Of a stretch of DNA of 64,000 nt, positions 1-7,986 are shown in pieces. The stretch is from Lacibacter sediminis (lineage in GTDB: Bacteria > Bacteroidota > Bacteroidia > Chitinophagales > Chitinophagaceae): NCBI RefSeq assembly GCF_014168535.1, contig NZ_CP060007.1, forward strand, positions 124,001 to 188,000, written 5' to 3'. Below the pieces are notes generated by a model. The model saw only the letters and a program-made list of their open reading frames with translations. It was not told where the DNA came from and did not search any database. Each line of letters opens with the position of its first letter. The stretch's first letter is position 1. The position numbers were made by a program, and so were the translations under genes.

Positions 1-208
1 ACTGTTGTTTCAAATACTCAGCTGCTTTACGTTGTCCTGCAGTGCCGGTTTCTCTTCCTTCCATTTCCGGTCCTGCAAGGATGTAGAGATGGGTTTTGAG
101 ATCATTTTCTGTAATGGTTTTCGAAAACTGTTCAGCCGTTTTGTTTTTCTTTTGGGCCGATACGGAGAAGGCGAGCAAACTGAGTGCTGCCAATAAGAAT
201 GTCCTCAT
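1..208 (-). CDS. M28-family peptidase, N-terminal part (cut by window start)
   Basis: The reading frame is open to base 1, so only about 69 residues are visible. It begins MRTFLLAALSLLAFSVSAQ, a clean Sec signal peptide, and continues with HLYILAGPEMEGRETGT, the segment that precedes the catalytic domain in secreted M28 (aminopeptidase Y/glutaminyl cyclase-like) zinc peptidases of Bacteroidota. The catalytic zinc ligands would lie outside the window, so activity cannot be judged. It lies downstream of rpiB on the same strand but behind a terminator hairpin. Family assignment rests only on the N-terminal motif. Confidence 0.7.
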   Translation of the reverse strand, partial: MRTFLLAALSLLAFSVSAQKKNKTAEQFSKTITENDLKTHLYILAGPEMEGRETGTAGQRKAAEYLKQQ

Positions 209-235
209 GCATTATTTTTTTAGATGGCCGAATAT

Positions 236-261
236 AAAAGAAAATCCCGCCATTGGCGGGA
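236..261 (-). terminator. Rho-independent terminator after rpiB
   Basis: On the minus strand a 7-bp GC stem, TCCCGCC / GGCGGGA with loop AAT, is followed by TTTTCTTTT. It sits between the rpiB stop and the M28 start and would end the rpiB transcript. Confidence 0.7.
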
Positions 262-317
262 CAGTTGTATGAATGGTATAAAGATCGTCCCAATCAAAGA
301 TTGGTCTGATCGAATGA

Positions 318-770
318 TCAGGCGCAGGCAATTTTATCAACCCTTAAACCATGACGGCCACCTTCGAATTCAGTGGTCATAAATGTGTCGACCATTTTTT
401 CAGCATCACCTTCACGCACAAAACGGGCAGGAATACAAATGATGTTAGCGTTGTTATGTGCACGAACCAATTGTGCAATTTCTTCGCCCCAGCAAAGCCC
501 TGCACGAATACCTTGATGCTTGTTCGCTGTGATGGCAACACCGTTGGCACTGCCGCATAACAAAATGCCAAATGCGGCTTCTCCATTTTCAACAGCTGAA
601 GCAACAGGATGCGCAAAGTCGGGATAATCAACACTGTCTTTTGAATAAGTGCCGAAATCTTTGAATGCAATTCCTTTTCCTTCAAGATAAGAGATCAGGT
701 CTTCCTTGTAATCGAACCCTGCATGATCGCAACCAATTGCAACGGGCTTGCTCATATCAAAAATTTGCAT
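318..770 (-). CDS. rpiB: Ribose-5-phosphate isomerase B (RpiB/LacA/LacB family)
   Basis: Interconverts ribose 5-phosphate and ribulose 5-phosphate in the cytoplasmic pentose phosphate pathway. The 150-residue length is normal for RpiB. Visible motifs are GCDHAGFDYK (Asp15-His16, phosphate/substrate binding) and LLCGSANGVAI with the catalytic Cys72, plus the conserved NKHQGIRA stretch. Two in-frame ATGs are possible: base 770 (MQIFDMSKP) and base 755 (MSKPVAIG); the second matches family N-termini better, but the -7 promoter element at 801-808 allows either. It has its own promoter downstream of tatC and a terminator after it, so it is probably monocistronic. Confidence 0.93.
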   Translation of the reverse strand: MQIFDMSKPVAIGCDHAGFDYKEDLISYLEGKGIAFKDFGTYSKDSVDYPDFAHPVASAVENGEAAFGILLCGSANGVAITANKHQGIRAGLCWGEEIAQLVRAHNNANIICIPARFVREGDAEKMVDTFMTTEFEGGRHGLRVDKIACA

Positions 771-800
771 ATCGAATAATTTAAAAATGATGATCTGTTA

Positions 801-808
801 CAAAGGTA
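801..808 (-). promoter_or_regulatory. Bacteroidota -7 promoter element for rpiB
   Basis: Minus strand reads TACCTTTG, a perfect match to TAnnTTTG, between the tatC stop and the rpiB start. It gives rpiB a leader of about 25-40 nt. Confidence 0.6.
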
Positions 809-818
809 GCATGTCTGC

Positions 819-1700
819 TTAACTCCACTCTTCAATATCCTCCTGTTTTATCTGGCGTCTGTAAATACGCATACTCAGCATAATACTGAATTCATACAAA
901 CCGTATAAAGGAATTGTCACCAAAGCCAGACTGAATGGATCAGTTGATGGGGTGATGATGGCTGCCATAATAATGATCACCACAAATGCATACTTGCGGA
1001 TCTTGCGAAGAGTAATGGGCGTAAGCATGCCCACTTTTGTAAGCAACATCACTACTACGGGCAACTGGAATAATAAACCAACACCAACAGTTAAGTAGAT
1101 CAGGTTTTCAAAATAATCGCTGATGGTTGGGCGAAACTCAATTAACGGACTGAGTGAATAGTTGGAGTAAAAATTTACCATGAACGGTGTGAGAACAAAA
1201 TAACCAAATGCCACACCAAGGAAAAACAAAGAAGATATCCAGAAGATGGCACCGGTTGTACCGCTGCGTTCTTTATCGTTCAATGCCGGACGAACGAATT
1301 TCCAGATCTCCCAAAAGATATAAGGGAAGGCTAAAATGAAACCTGAAGTAAAACCAACAGTAAAGGTGGTAAGGAACTGTTCCGTCATGGCATTACTCTG
1401 GAACTTGATGCTGAAATCAGAAAGGCAAAGGGCATCAACATGCATCCATTTACCAAGATCGCATAGCCAACGGTAAGTAATAAAATCTTTATGTGCAGGG
1501 CCCATAAAAATGTTATTCACCACATAATCGATATTGAACAATACAATGAGGGAAGCAATAATAATGGCAATAACGGCACGCACCACGTGCCAACGCAGTT
1601 CTTCGAGGTGATCAATAAAACTCATTTCAGCTTTTTCTTCGCCTCTTGCACCACGGATGCGTTGTATAATTGATCTGCGTTCTGATTTTGTTTCGGCCAC
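819..1700 (-). CDS. tatC: Sec-independent translocase protein TatC
   Basis: Polytopic inner-membrane component of the twin-arginine translocation system; it recognises the RR signal of folded exported proteins. The signature MSFIDHLEELRWHVVR is present, followed by six hydrophobic segments and the conserved FILAFPYIFWEIWKFVRPAL and TPSTDPFS stretches. The frame can be extended to base 1745, but a perfect -7 element at 1719-1726 lies inside that extension, so I place the start at GTG 1700 (VAETKSERRS, 293 aa). An ATG at 1625 directly before SFIDHLEEL is the alternative. About 40 residues precede the first conserved motif, a little longer than usual. No tatA/tatB is nearby in the window. Confidence 0.92.
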   Translation of the reverse strand: MAETKSERRSIIQRIRGARGEEKAEMSFIDHLEELRWHVVRAVIAIIIASLIVLFNIDYVVNNIFMGPAHKDFITYRWLCDLGKWMHVDALCLSDFSIKFQSNAMTEQFLTTFTVGFTSGFILAFPYIFWEIWKFVRPALNDKERSGTTGAIFWISSLFFLGVAFGYFVLTPFMVNFYSNYSLSPLIEFRPTISDYFENLIYLTVGVGLLFQLPVVVMLLTKVGMLTPITLRKIRKYAFVVIIIMAAIITPSTDPFSLALVTIPLYGLYEFSIMLSMRIYRRQIKQEDIEEWS

Positions 1701-1718
1701 GGTTAATGATTTCAGTTG

Positions 1719-1726
1719 CAAATGTA
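1719..1726 (-). promoter_or_regulatory. -7 promoter element that fixes the tatC start
   Basis: Minus strand TACATTTG, a perfect TAnnTTTG, with a TTTG 16 nt upstream as possible -33. Because it lies inside the longest tatC frame, translation must begin downstream of it (GTG 1700 or ATG 1625). Confidence 0.55.
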
Positions 1727-1805
1727 ACCCGAAAAGGATGAGCAAAAAAAGGGTTCATAAAGGGTAGCCCACCTTTTCTTTGCAACTGTGACTCCGCTCT
1801 TCAAA

Positions 1806-1845
1806 GGGAGGTGTCAGATAGCATTGTGAGTTGGACCGTGGCACT
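1806..1845 (-). repeat. Degenerate second copy of the micro-ORF sequence
   Basis: Aligned by eye with 2355-2394, 29 of 40 positions match and both read as protein in the same phase on the minus strand: SATVQLTMLSDTS here against STTGRITVLSDTS there. This copy runs into a stop (TGA) just after SDTSL. It looks like a decayed duplicate of the small ORF at 2275-2400. The rest of 1746-1954 holds nothing I can recognise. Confidence 0.5.
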
Positions 1846-1954
1846 GCTCTTCTTTAAGAAAAAAGCACTTCGAATTAGGCGACTGAGATGCGCCAGACAT
1901 CGCCTGAGAATTTTCGGGTCGGGAAACTTGGCCGGGAAGGAAGAATAAGAAATA

Positions 1955-2282
1955 TCACATCCTTGCATAAATAAAAATGAGGATGAATGCATATAGGGAA
2001 AACAGGATAACAAATTGAAGTTTAAAAATTTGGTACAGATGTTTCCGCTGAAACAGCATAGCTTTTTTATATATCCAAGAAATGGCAACAGAAATAAACG
2101 AAAAAAAAAATGCTTATGAACAATCCGTAAGAAATCTGGCGGATAAAAATTTGACTTTCAGTTAGTGAATTAATAGACTCGTCACTTACACTATAACTAG
2201 CTAATTTTACTAGTCCCAAAAAGAAAATTGCAATAAGAGTATTGAGGATCAACAATGCAGCATAAAAATATTTTCTAATCAT
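1955..2282 (-). pseudogene. Small 3-TM membrane protein, frameshifted at a 10-base homopolymer
   Basis: The uninterrupted frame from ATG 2282 gives only 71 aa (two TM segments) and stops at 2067. The frame breaks at a run of ten T (plus strand A10, 2101-2110). Removing one T restores a 108-residue protein in which the frame continues SFISVAISWIYKKAMLFQ and a third membrane segment, FVILFSLYAFILIFIYA, ending at a stop at 1955-1957. The smooth continuation with a basic loop and a TM helix argues that the longer protein is real. It may be a decayed gene, a sequencing error in the homopolymer, or slippage/phase variation. The start codon overlaps the stop of the upstream 41-aa ORF (ATGATTAG), implying translational coupling. 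Family not recognised. Confidence 0.6.
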
Positions 2283-2400
2283 GGTACTCTTTTTTCATCT
2301 GTACAGCTTGATTCAAGGAGTCTGTCCGGGTAAAGGTAAAGCCATCTTTCTCAGCGGACGTATCAGACAGTACTGTGATTCGGCCTGTGGTACTCACCAT
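2275..2400 (-). CDS. 41-aa micro-protein, coupled to the membrane protein
   Basis: Reads MVSTTGRITVLSDTSAEKDG then FTFTRTDSLNQAVQMKKEYHD. Its stop lies inside the start of the next gene (8-base overlap). Support for being coding is the conservation of the reading frame in the degenerate copy at 1806-1845 (synonymous-type differences, shared LSDTS) and the overlap arrangement. It is hydrophilic, with no signal peptide or TM segment. I do not recognise the family; it could be a fragment of a longer ancestral protein. Confidence 0.4.
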   Translation of the reverse strand: MVSTTGRITVLSDTSAEKDGFTFTRTDSLNQAVQMKKEYHD

Positions 2401-2497
2401 CTTCAATGAATTAAAACTACATCTGTTTATTCACTTTTATTAAAACACTTCACGATTTCATTTTTAGTAAAAAGGGTTGGAAATCTGTCCAAAATAA

Positions 2498-2523
2498 AAA
2501 AGCGGCCTTTCGGGGCCGCTTTT
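2498..2523 (-). terminator. Terminator after the secreted metalloprotease
   Basis: Perfect 10-bp inverted repeat AAAAGCGGCC / GGCCGCTTTT with a 6-nt loop, just beyond the stop of the metalloprotease gene. The A/T ends make it usable on either strand, but the gene it serves is on the minus strand. Confidence 0.8.
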
Positions 2524-2543
2524 AAACTACAGATCAAGTCTGT

Positions 2544-5129
2544 TTATTTTACAGCCAATGCTTTATCAATCAAAAACATGAGCATGCTGCGGTGAGCTCT
2601 TGTTTGCTCGTTCGGCGAAACTGCTGTGGCTAACATGGTTCTTACCTTGCGTAAAGTGTTATAAGCAGCACTTTTTGAAGGGTTATCGAAGCCGGCTGGT
2701 GCTGCCACAATTGCTGCCGCACCCTTTACAAATTCTGTCTGCAGATTTTGGCGGTACACATTTACTGCACCCGCTGCATCAGCTTTAAAGATGGCGTTCA
2801 TAATGTCGTTCATCACATCAGCCACACTATAGGTATTACCATACAAGGCACTGTTGTTGATACGACGTAACGTAGTTGGGTGCAGGAGTTGTGCAAGAAT
2901 ATTTGTTTGGAAATTCTGCACAAGTGAAGTGTGTTTTGGATCTTCAGGCGCACCGAAGAAATTGTAACCACGACGCTGAACCTGCAGGTATGGCAACAAT
3001 TGCTGATCTGCTTCAAATGCATTCGGGGCAAATACATAAGTTGCCAGGAAGTTCATTGCTTTTTTCTGATAAGCAACCGGCGTGATCACAAATGGTTTGC
3101 TGCCATTGTTCTGACCGGGGAAACTTCTGTCGACCTGCACACCACCAATATAACGGCTGATGGCATTGGCCATAGAGAAACGCTGTCCGTTCAGCACATT
3201 GTAACGAATCAATACTTCCTGGTAGCTCTTATCGCCTTTCGCATATTTGCTTACCAGTTTGCTCATGGCACTGTTCACAAATTTGATACGGTCTTCGCCA
3301 TAAGCAACCATGTCGTTACTCATATCATTGATCATCACACGTGGATCAATACCGTTGCCGGGACTACGCATATCATCAGCATCGTTACCAAACGTGAGAT
3401 GTGGTTCATGACTGCGACGGAGAATTTTGTTCAGCTCTGTTTGTTCCTGGCCTGCAGGGAACTCACGGTAACCAAATTCAATTGCCCACAGATCGTATGG
3501 CCCGGGTTTCATGGTGTAGTAATCACCTTGCTTGCTTCTGTCGCTGTTGATATTGATCGAAGGATAATCCATTACGGAACCCTGCAATCCTAATTTTTGT
3601 GTGATAGCAGTATTATGTACTTCAGTTGGGCTCAGCATCTGGCTGGCTTTCATGTTGTGGTTCAAACCAAGGGTATGACCCATTTCATGCAGAATGAGAT
3701 AATACAAAAACTGCTCATGTGCCTTTCTTACTTCAGTTGGAGGTGCATCAGAAGTTGTAATGAGCGTTGAACCTGCCATGTATTGTTTGGTAAGTTCGCT
3801 ACCAATTGTACAAGTTGCCCAATGCTTACGCATGTGCGATGGCATGTTTTCCATCATTTGCTGTTGCAGATTAGCTCCAGATGCAATAGCGTCTTCCGTT
3901 ACATCAAGAAAAGGAGTTTCAGCACCGCTTCTCCATTCGATGGTGATATCACTTCCTAAAATCTGACCTGTTTTTGGGTTTACGAAACTGGGCCCGATTG
4001 CTCCATAAGGAGGATAGGGAGACGATACCCAGCGGATCACATTGTAACGGATATCTGAAGGATCCCATGTAGCATCATCAGGCATGATCTTCATCACCAC
4101 TGCATTTTTAAAACCGGCTTTTTCAAACGCTTCGTTCCAGCGTTCGCCTGCTGCTTTTACAATTTCACGGTATTCAACAGGTGTGGTGTTTTCTACCCAG
4201 AAAGTGATCGGCTCAACGGGTTCACTTAATGCTGCTGAAGGATCTTTTTTCTTCAAATGCCAGCGGTTGATCATATCACGATAGTTAACGATCTCGTTTG
4301 ATGTAAGATCATCTACTTCCTGTGTAAAGAAACCAACACGTGGATCATCGAAACGTGGTTTGTAATCGTTCACAGGCACTTCAATAAACGAGTGCTGAAG
4401 TTTGATGCGCACAAAACGTGCATCGGTAATATCTTTTCCGCCCTGGTTAAAAGGCATTGGATTGTCATAAGCCAGATCAACAACTACGTCGCTGTTGTTG
4501 GGGTATGAACGGATGTTGCTGTACTTGCTTTTTGTTGGATTGTAACCACCAAGATTGAAAACAGCTCCCGGAGGAATGGTTGGAGGGAAAATCGGTTTTA
4601 CCGGATCGAGTTTGTCGCTCAGGAACAATTGATCAACACTTACGAGATAACCGGTTGAATCTTCTGCACCTACTTTATCGGCATAAAAAACCGCATCGGC
4701 CACATCTACATTTGCAGCTTTGCTCACAGCATTCTTTGAATCATAGTAGAAGTTGGTGTTTACGGTAGAGAACTCGATCTTGTCGTAGGCCTTTTTCATT
4801 TTAAACACCAATGTTGCACGGTGCATACCTTGGTGAAGAAACAAACTTGTTGGACCGCTGAGAGAGAAACTCTGGTAGATAAAGTCTTTGTTTAACTGAT
4901 CTTTCCGGATGTACATCTGTACACTGCCTGTTACGGTATCCTGGTAAAGGGTAAACAGACCGGAATGTTTTTTACTGGCTTTTACTTTGTCGGTAATACC
5001 GGCAGGTTTTGGGGGCGCCTTTTTGGTTGAGTCAGCGGGAGCGGCTGCTCCGTTTTTTGCTTGGGCTGAAATTTCAGTACCCAGTAACAAACAAACAGCT
5101 GATAAGGCTAATGCGAAACGCTTGTTCAT
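2544..5129 (-). CDS. Secreted zinc-dependent metalloprotease (Met-zincin, DUF5117/DUF5118 type)
   Basis: An 861-residue exported protein with signal peptide MNKRFALALSAVCLLLGTE and a low-complexity Ala/Lys/Pro stretch after cleavage. The zincin motif HEMGHTLGLNH (HExxHxxGxxH, near residue 481) supplies three zinc ligands and the catalytic Glu, and VMDYPS downstream is the Met-turn. An N-terminal DUF5118/DUF5117-like region (about 40-320) and a C-terminal DUF4953-like region (about 410-860) fit the large Bacteroidota family annotated as zinc-dependent metalloprotease. It acts in the periplasm or outside; the substrate is unknown. It is single-gene, with a terminator downstream and about 110 bp upstream without a clear promoter match. 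Confidence 0.9.
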   Translation of the reverse strand: MNKRFALALSAVCLLLGTEISAQAKNGAAAPADSTKKAPPKPAGITDKVKASKKHSGLFTLYQDTVTGSVQMYIRKDQLNKDFIYQSFSLSGPTSLFLHQGMHRATLVFKMKKAYDKIEFSTVNTNFYYDSKNAVSKAANVDVADAVFYADKVGAEDSTGYLVSVDQLFLSDKLDPVKPIFPPTIPPGAVFNLGGYNPTKSKYSNIRSYPNNSDVVVDLAYDNPMPFNQGGKDITDARFVRIKLQHSFIEVPVNDYKPRFDDPRVGFFTQEVDDLTSNEIVNYRDMINRWHLKKKDPSAALSEPVEPITFWVENTTPVEYREIVKAAGERWNEAFEKAGFKNAVVMKIMPDDATWDPSDIRYNVIRWVSSPYPPYGAIGPSFVNPKTGQILGSDITIEWRSGAETPFLDVTEDAIASGANLQQQMMENMPSHMRKHWATCTIGSELTKQYMAGSTLITTSDAPPTEVRKAHEQFLYYLILHEMGHTLGLNHNMKASQMLSPTEVHNTAITQKLGLQGSVMDYPSININSDRSKQGDYYTMKPGPYDLWAIEFGYREFPAGQEQTELNKILRRSHEPHLTFGNDADDMRSPGNGIDPRVMINDMSNDMVAYGEDRIKFVNSAMSKLVSKYAKGDKSYQEVLIRYNVLNGQRFSMANAISRYIGGVQVDRSFPGQNNGSKPFVITPVAYQKKAMNFLATYVFAPNAFEADQQLLPYLQVQRRGYNFFGAPEDPKHTSLVQNFQTNILAQLLHPTTLRRINNSALYGNTYSVADVMNDIMNAIFKADAAGAVNVYRQNLQTEFVKGAAAIVAAPAGFDNPSKSAAYNTLRKVRTMLATAVSPNEQTRAHRSMLMFLIDKALAVK

Positions 5130-5241
5130 AATTCTTGTTTTGTTGTTAACTGATAAGAAAAGGTAAAATAAACTTTTCGTAGATATGCGGGCTTTGTATA
5201 AGCGGACAAAGCTTACTGTAACTGGTTAATACAACGGGAAA

Positions 5242-6504
5242 TCAGCGAAGGACCTTCATCTTTACGGTCTCAATTCTTGTTTCGCTTACGGAGAGGATAT
5301 CAAACTCGTAGTCGTCGATAATGATACGTTCTTTTGCAACAGGTATGGTTTCATGGTGTTCAACAATGTAGCCCGATAAAGTTTCAGCGTCGCTTTCTTC
5401 CTTAAACTCGAGGTTGTATTTTTCGGAGAGATAATCTGTTTCCAAACGGCCGCTAAAAATAAACTCATTATCGGAAAGTTGTTTTTCAACAAACTCTTCG
5501 GTGTCGTACTCGTCCTGAATTTCGCCGAAAATTTCTTCCAGCAGATCTTCCATGGTTACAATGCCGCTTGTGCCGCCAAACTCATCAACCACCCACGCTA
5601 TACTTTTACGTTCACGGGTGAATTGACTGATGAGATCTGTAAGTCCCATGCTTTCGGGTACAGCAGGGATCGGTAATAAAATTGATTTGATGTCTTCCGG
5701 CTTACGAAACAGATCGAGCTGGTGAACGTAACCAAGAATGTTGTCGATGTTACCTTCGTACACAATGAGTTTGCTGAGTTTTGTTTCCACAAACTTTTGT
5801 TTCACTTCTTCAACACTTGCTGACGATTCAACACCAACGATCTCTTTTCGTGGAATTAAACACTCACGCACTTTTACGCCGGGTAACGACAATGCATTTT
5901 CAAACAGTTCTGTATTGATGTCTTGTGATTCTTCGTTATCGTCTTTACCCTGCTGAATAAAATGTTCGAGGTCAACTTTAGTGAATGCTTCTTTTTTATC
6001 ACTGATGCGCACATCGAATAAGTATTTCAGGATCCATTCTGCCAAGCCAACAAACAAGGAAGCAACAGGAGAAAAGATACTGTAAAGTAAACTCACGATG
6101 CGTGCAAAAAACGAAAGAACAGAATTGCTTTTTTTACGGAAGATGGCTTTAAATACAACCTGTATCAACAACGCCAGCAAGCCAGATGTAAAGAGCTCAA
6201 TAGTAATGCGTAAAAAAGCTGAATTGCGGATTGGTGTTGGCATTTGTTTCCATAACGGATCAAAGAAACGGTTCACCAACAATACAAACACAACTAAAGA
6301 AAGTGTAACAGCAACAAGTAAAGCGCCAATAAAACGGCTTTGATTTTCGATAAAGAAACTAAGGATGCGGCCACTGGCAACACCTTGTTTTTTCTTAAGC
6401 TCTACGGAGAAACGATTGAGCGAACCAAATGCTGTTTGTAATCCGGCAAAAAAGCCGACGAACAACATACTTACCCCGATCCATATAATTAACACCCAAT
6501 TCAT
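5242..6504 (-). CDS. GldE-like hemolysin-family transporter (DUF21-CBS pair-CorC_HlyC)
   Basis: A 420-aa protein with an N-terminal CNNM/DUF21 membrane domain (hydrophobic segments near residues 3-25, 55-80, 95-120, 135-160), two CBS repeats (about 200-310) and a C-terminal CorC_HlyC domain (FIFSGRLETDYLSEKYNLEF). CNNM/CorC relatives transport or sense Mg2+; in Bacteroidota the gliding-associated GldE has this architecture. It lies 42 bp downstream of gmk on the same strand. A near-consensus TATTTTTA lies just before the start. GldE identity is an inference from architecture and phylum only. Confidence 0.85.
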   Translation of the reverse strand: MNWVLIIWIGVSMLFVGFFAGLQTAFGSLNRFSVELKKKQGVASGRILSFFIENQSRFIGALLVAVTLSLVVFVLLVNRFFDPLWKQMPTPIRNSAFLRITIELFTSGLLALLIQVVFKAIFRKKSNSVLSFFARIVSLLYSIFSPVASLFVGLAEWILKYLFDVRISDKKEAFTKVDLEHFIQQGKDDNEESQDINTELFENALSLPGVKVRECLIPRKEIVGVESSASVEEVKQKFVETKLSKLIVYEGNIDNILGYVHQLDLFRKPEDIKSILLPIPAVPESMGLTDLISQFTRERKSIAWVVDEFGGTSGIVTMEDLLEEIFGEIQDEYDTEEFVEKQLSDNEFIFSGRLETDYLSEKYNLEFKEESDAETLSGYIVEHHETIPVAKERIIIDDYEFDILSVSETRIETVKMKVLR

Positions 6505-6546
6505 CGTAATTAAAAATAGTGTTTTTGCAGGAATTACAGATGCTGA

Positions 6547-7125
6547 TTACTCAGCTTGTATGAATGCCCCGACAATAGCAGTAGCTTCTGCAATGGCTTT
6601 TTCAAGATTGTCGTTAACGATTACGTGCTGAAATGAATGCTTGAATGATATTTCGTAAGAGGCTTTACTAACACGTGCCTGGAGTGAATCGGCTGTTTCT
6701 GTACCACGACTTTCTAACCTCCTTTTCAATTCTTCAATGGATGGCGGCTCAATGAAAATGGTGAGTATTTGTTTCGGATACAGGTCCTGCACATGAATAG
6801 CACCCTTCACATCAATATCGAGTACCGGAATTTGTCCGTTGCTCCAGATGCGTTCCATTTCACTTTTGAGGGTGCCATAATAATTTCCTTCGTACACCAT
6901 TTCCCATTCCATAAAAGCATTTTCATGAATTTTTTGTTGAAAAGCTTCTGTGCTCATGAAATGATAATCAACACCATCTTTTTCATGCGCTCTTGGCTTG
7001 CGTGTAGCTGCTGAAATAGAAAACGCAAGTTGCGGGAAATGCTTCATCAGTTGTCTTGTGATGGAGGTTTTTCCGGCACCTGAAGGAGCGGTAATGATGA
7101 TGATCTTATGATATTCCTGTTCCAT
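6547..7125 (-). CDS. gmk: Guanylate kinase
   Basis: Phosphorylates GMP to GDP with ATP. At 192 aa it has normal length. The P-loop APSGAGKTS lies at residues 13-21, followed by the GMP-binding region SISAATRKPRAHEKDGVDYHF and the LDIDVKGAIHVQ and FIEPPSIEELKRRLESRGT (lid) motifs. A perfect -7 element (7133-7140) sits 7 nt upstream of the ATG, so the leader is very short. Probably co-transcribed with the GldE-like gene downstream. Confidence 0.96.
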   Translation of the reverse strand: MEQEYHKIIIITAPSGAGKTSITRQLMKHFPQLAFSISAATRKPRAHEKDGVDYHFMSTEAFQQKIHENAFMEWEMVYEGNYYGTLKSEMERIWSNGQIPVLDIDVKGAIHVQDLYPKQILTIFIEPPSIEELKRRLESRGTETADSLQARVSKASYEISFKHSFQHVIVNDNLEKAIAEATAIVGAFIQAE

Positions 7126-7132
7126 AAAGCTT

Positions 7133-7140
7133 CAAAAATA
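7133..7140 (-). promoter_or_regulatory. -7 promoter element for gmk
   Basis: Minus strand TATTTTTG, perfect TAnnTTTG, 7 nt before the gmk ATG. It lies between the SDR stop and gmk, giving gmk an independent promoter. Confidence 0.6.
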
Positions 7141-7174
7141 AATGAATAGCTGTAATGTTAACAGAAACATTCAA

Positions 7175-7921
7175 TTACTGGCAAACATAACCACCATCAA
7201 CAGCTATAAGGCTTCCGGTGGTAAAGCTGCTTTCATCACTCAACAGAAAGGCAACGGTTTTTGCAATTTCCTCCGGCTTTCCAATGCGCCCCATTGGTTG
7301 AATTGTGTCTAAACTTTTATAGATCTCCTCTTTGGTAGCATTGCTCAATTGCGAAAAACGATCCACTGCGTTATGCAGTAACGGCGTATCAATAGTGCCG
7401 GGACAAATACAATTGACACGTATGTTGAATGGGGCATAATCGATGGTAGTACTTTTGGCTAGTTGGGCAATTGCTCCCTTCGTCATGCCATAAACAGAAC
7501 TTGCTGCTTTGCCAATAAACGATTGATCCGACCCCATCAATACCACACTTCCCTTTTGTTGTGCTTTCATAACCGGAATCACTTTTTGCAATGTATAATA
7601 CACACCAAACAAATTTGTGTAAACCACACGTTGTAATTCTTCATCGCTGGTTTGTTCAAGCGTTGCAAAAAGATGAATGCCGGCATTGGCAAAGAGAAAA
7701 TCAATTTGCTTTTCGGCAGAAATTACTTTGTCAACAGCATCATTCACCTGTTGCCGGTTGCGTACATCGCAGGAAATGAAATACTGTTGATCGGTTTCGT
7801 CATTGTCGGTAAAATCGAGATTGTAAACGATGCAGCCTTTGCTGCGTAAGAGATCTTTGGTGGCTTTGCCAATACCTGTTCCAGCACCGGTGATGATAGC
7901 AACTGTGTTTTCCCAGTTCAT
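7175..7921 (-). CDS. Short-chain dehydrogenase/reductase
   Basis: A 248-aa classical SDR. The NAD(P)-binding motif TGAGTGIG spans 11-18, NAG is at 79-81, and the catalytic set is Ser131, Tyr144 and Lys148 (SSVYGMTKGAI). The ICPGTIDTPL segment and the ending GGYVCQ are typical. An acidic residue after beta-2 (NLDFTD, Asp36) suggests preference for NAD(H) over NADP(H). The substrate cannot be predicted. Same strand as gmk with a 49-bp gap; TATCTTTA upstream resembles a -7 element. Confidence 0.9.
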   Translation of the reverse strand: MNWENTVAIITGAGTGIGKATKDLLRSKGCIVYNLDFTDNDETDQQYFISCDVRNRQQVNDAVDKVISAEKQIDFLFANAGIHLFATLEQTSDEELQRVVYTNLFGVYYTLQKVIPVMKAQQKGSVVLMGSDQSFIGKAASSVYGMTKGAIAQLAKSTTIDYAPFNIRVNCICPGTIDTPLLHNAVDRFSQLSNATKEEIYKSLDTIQPMGRIGKPEEIAKTVAFLLSDESSFTTGSLIAVDGGYVCQ

Positions 7922-7986
7922 AAAAAAGCGTGTTTGCTTAAAGATAAAAGAATCTTCTATTCAAACAGAATGACGGAGAAACAGCA

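Noticed and set aside
1801..2088. A 95-aa frame on the minus strand
   Set aside because: Its frame overlaps the membrane-protein gene in a different phase, and it contains no coherent domain; only its C-terminal end is the degenerate micro-ORF copy.
2931..3593. A 220-aa frame on the plus strand opposite the metalloprotease
   Set aside because: Shadow of a real coding gene with strong zincin motif on the other strand; no recognisable motif.
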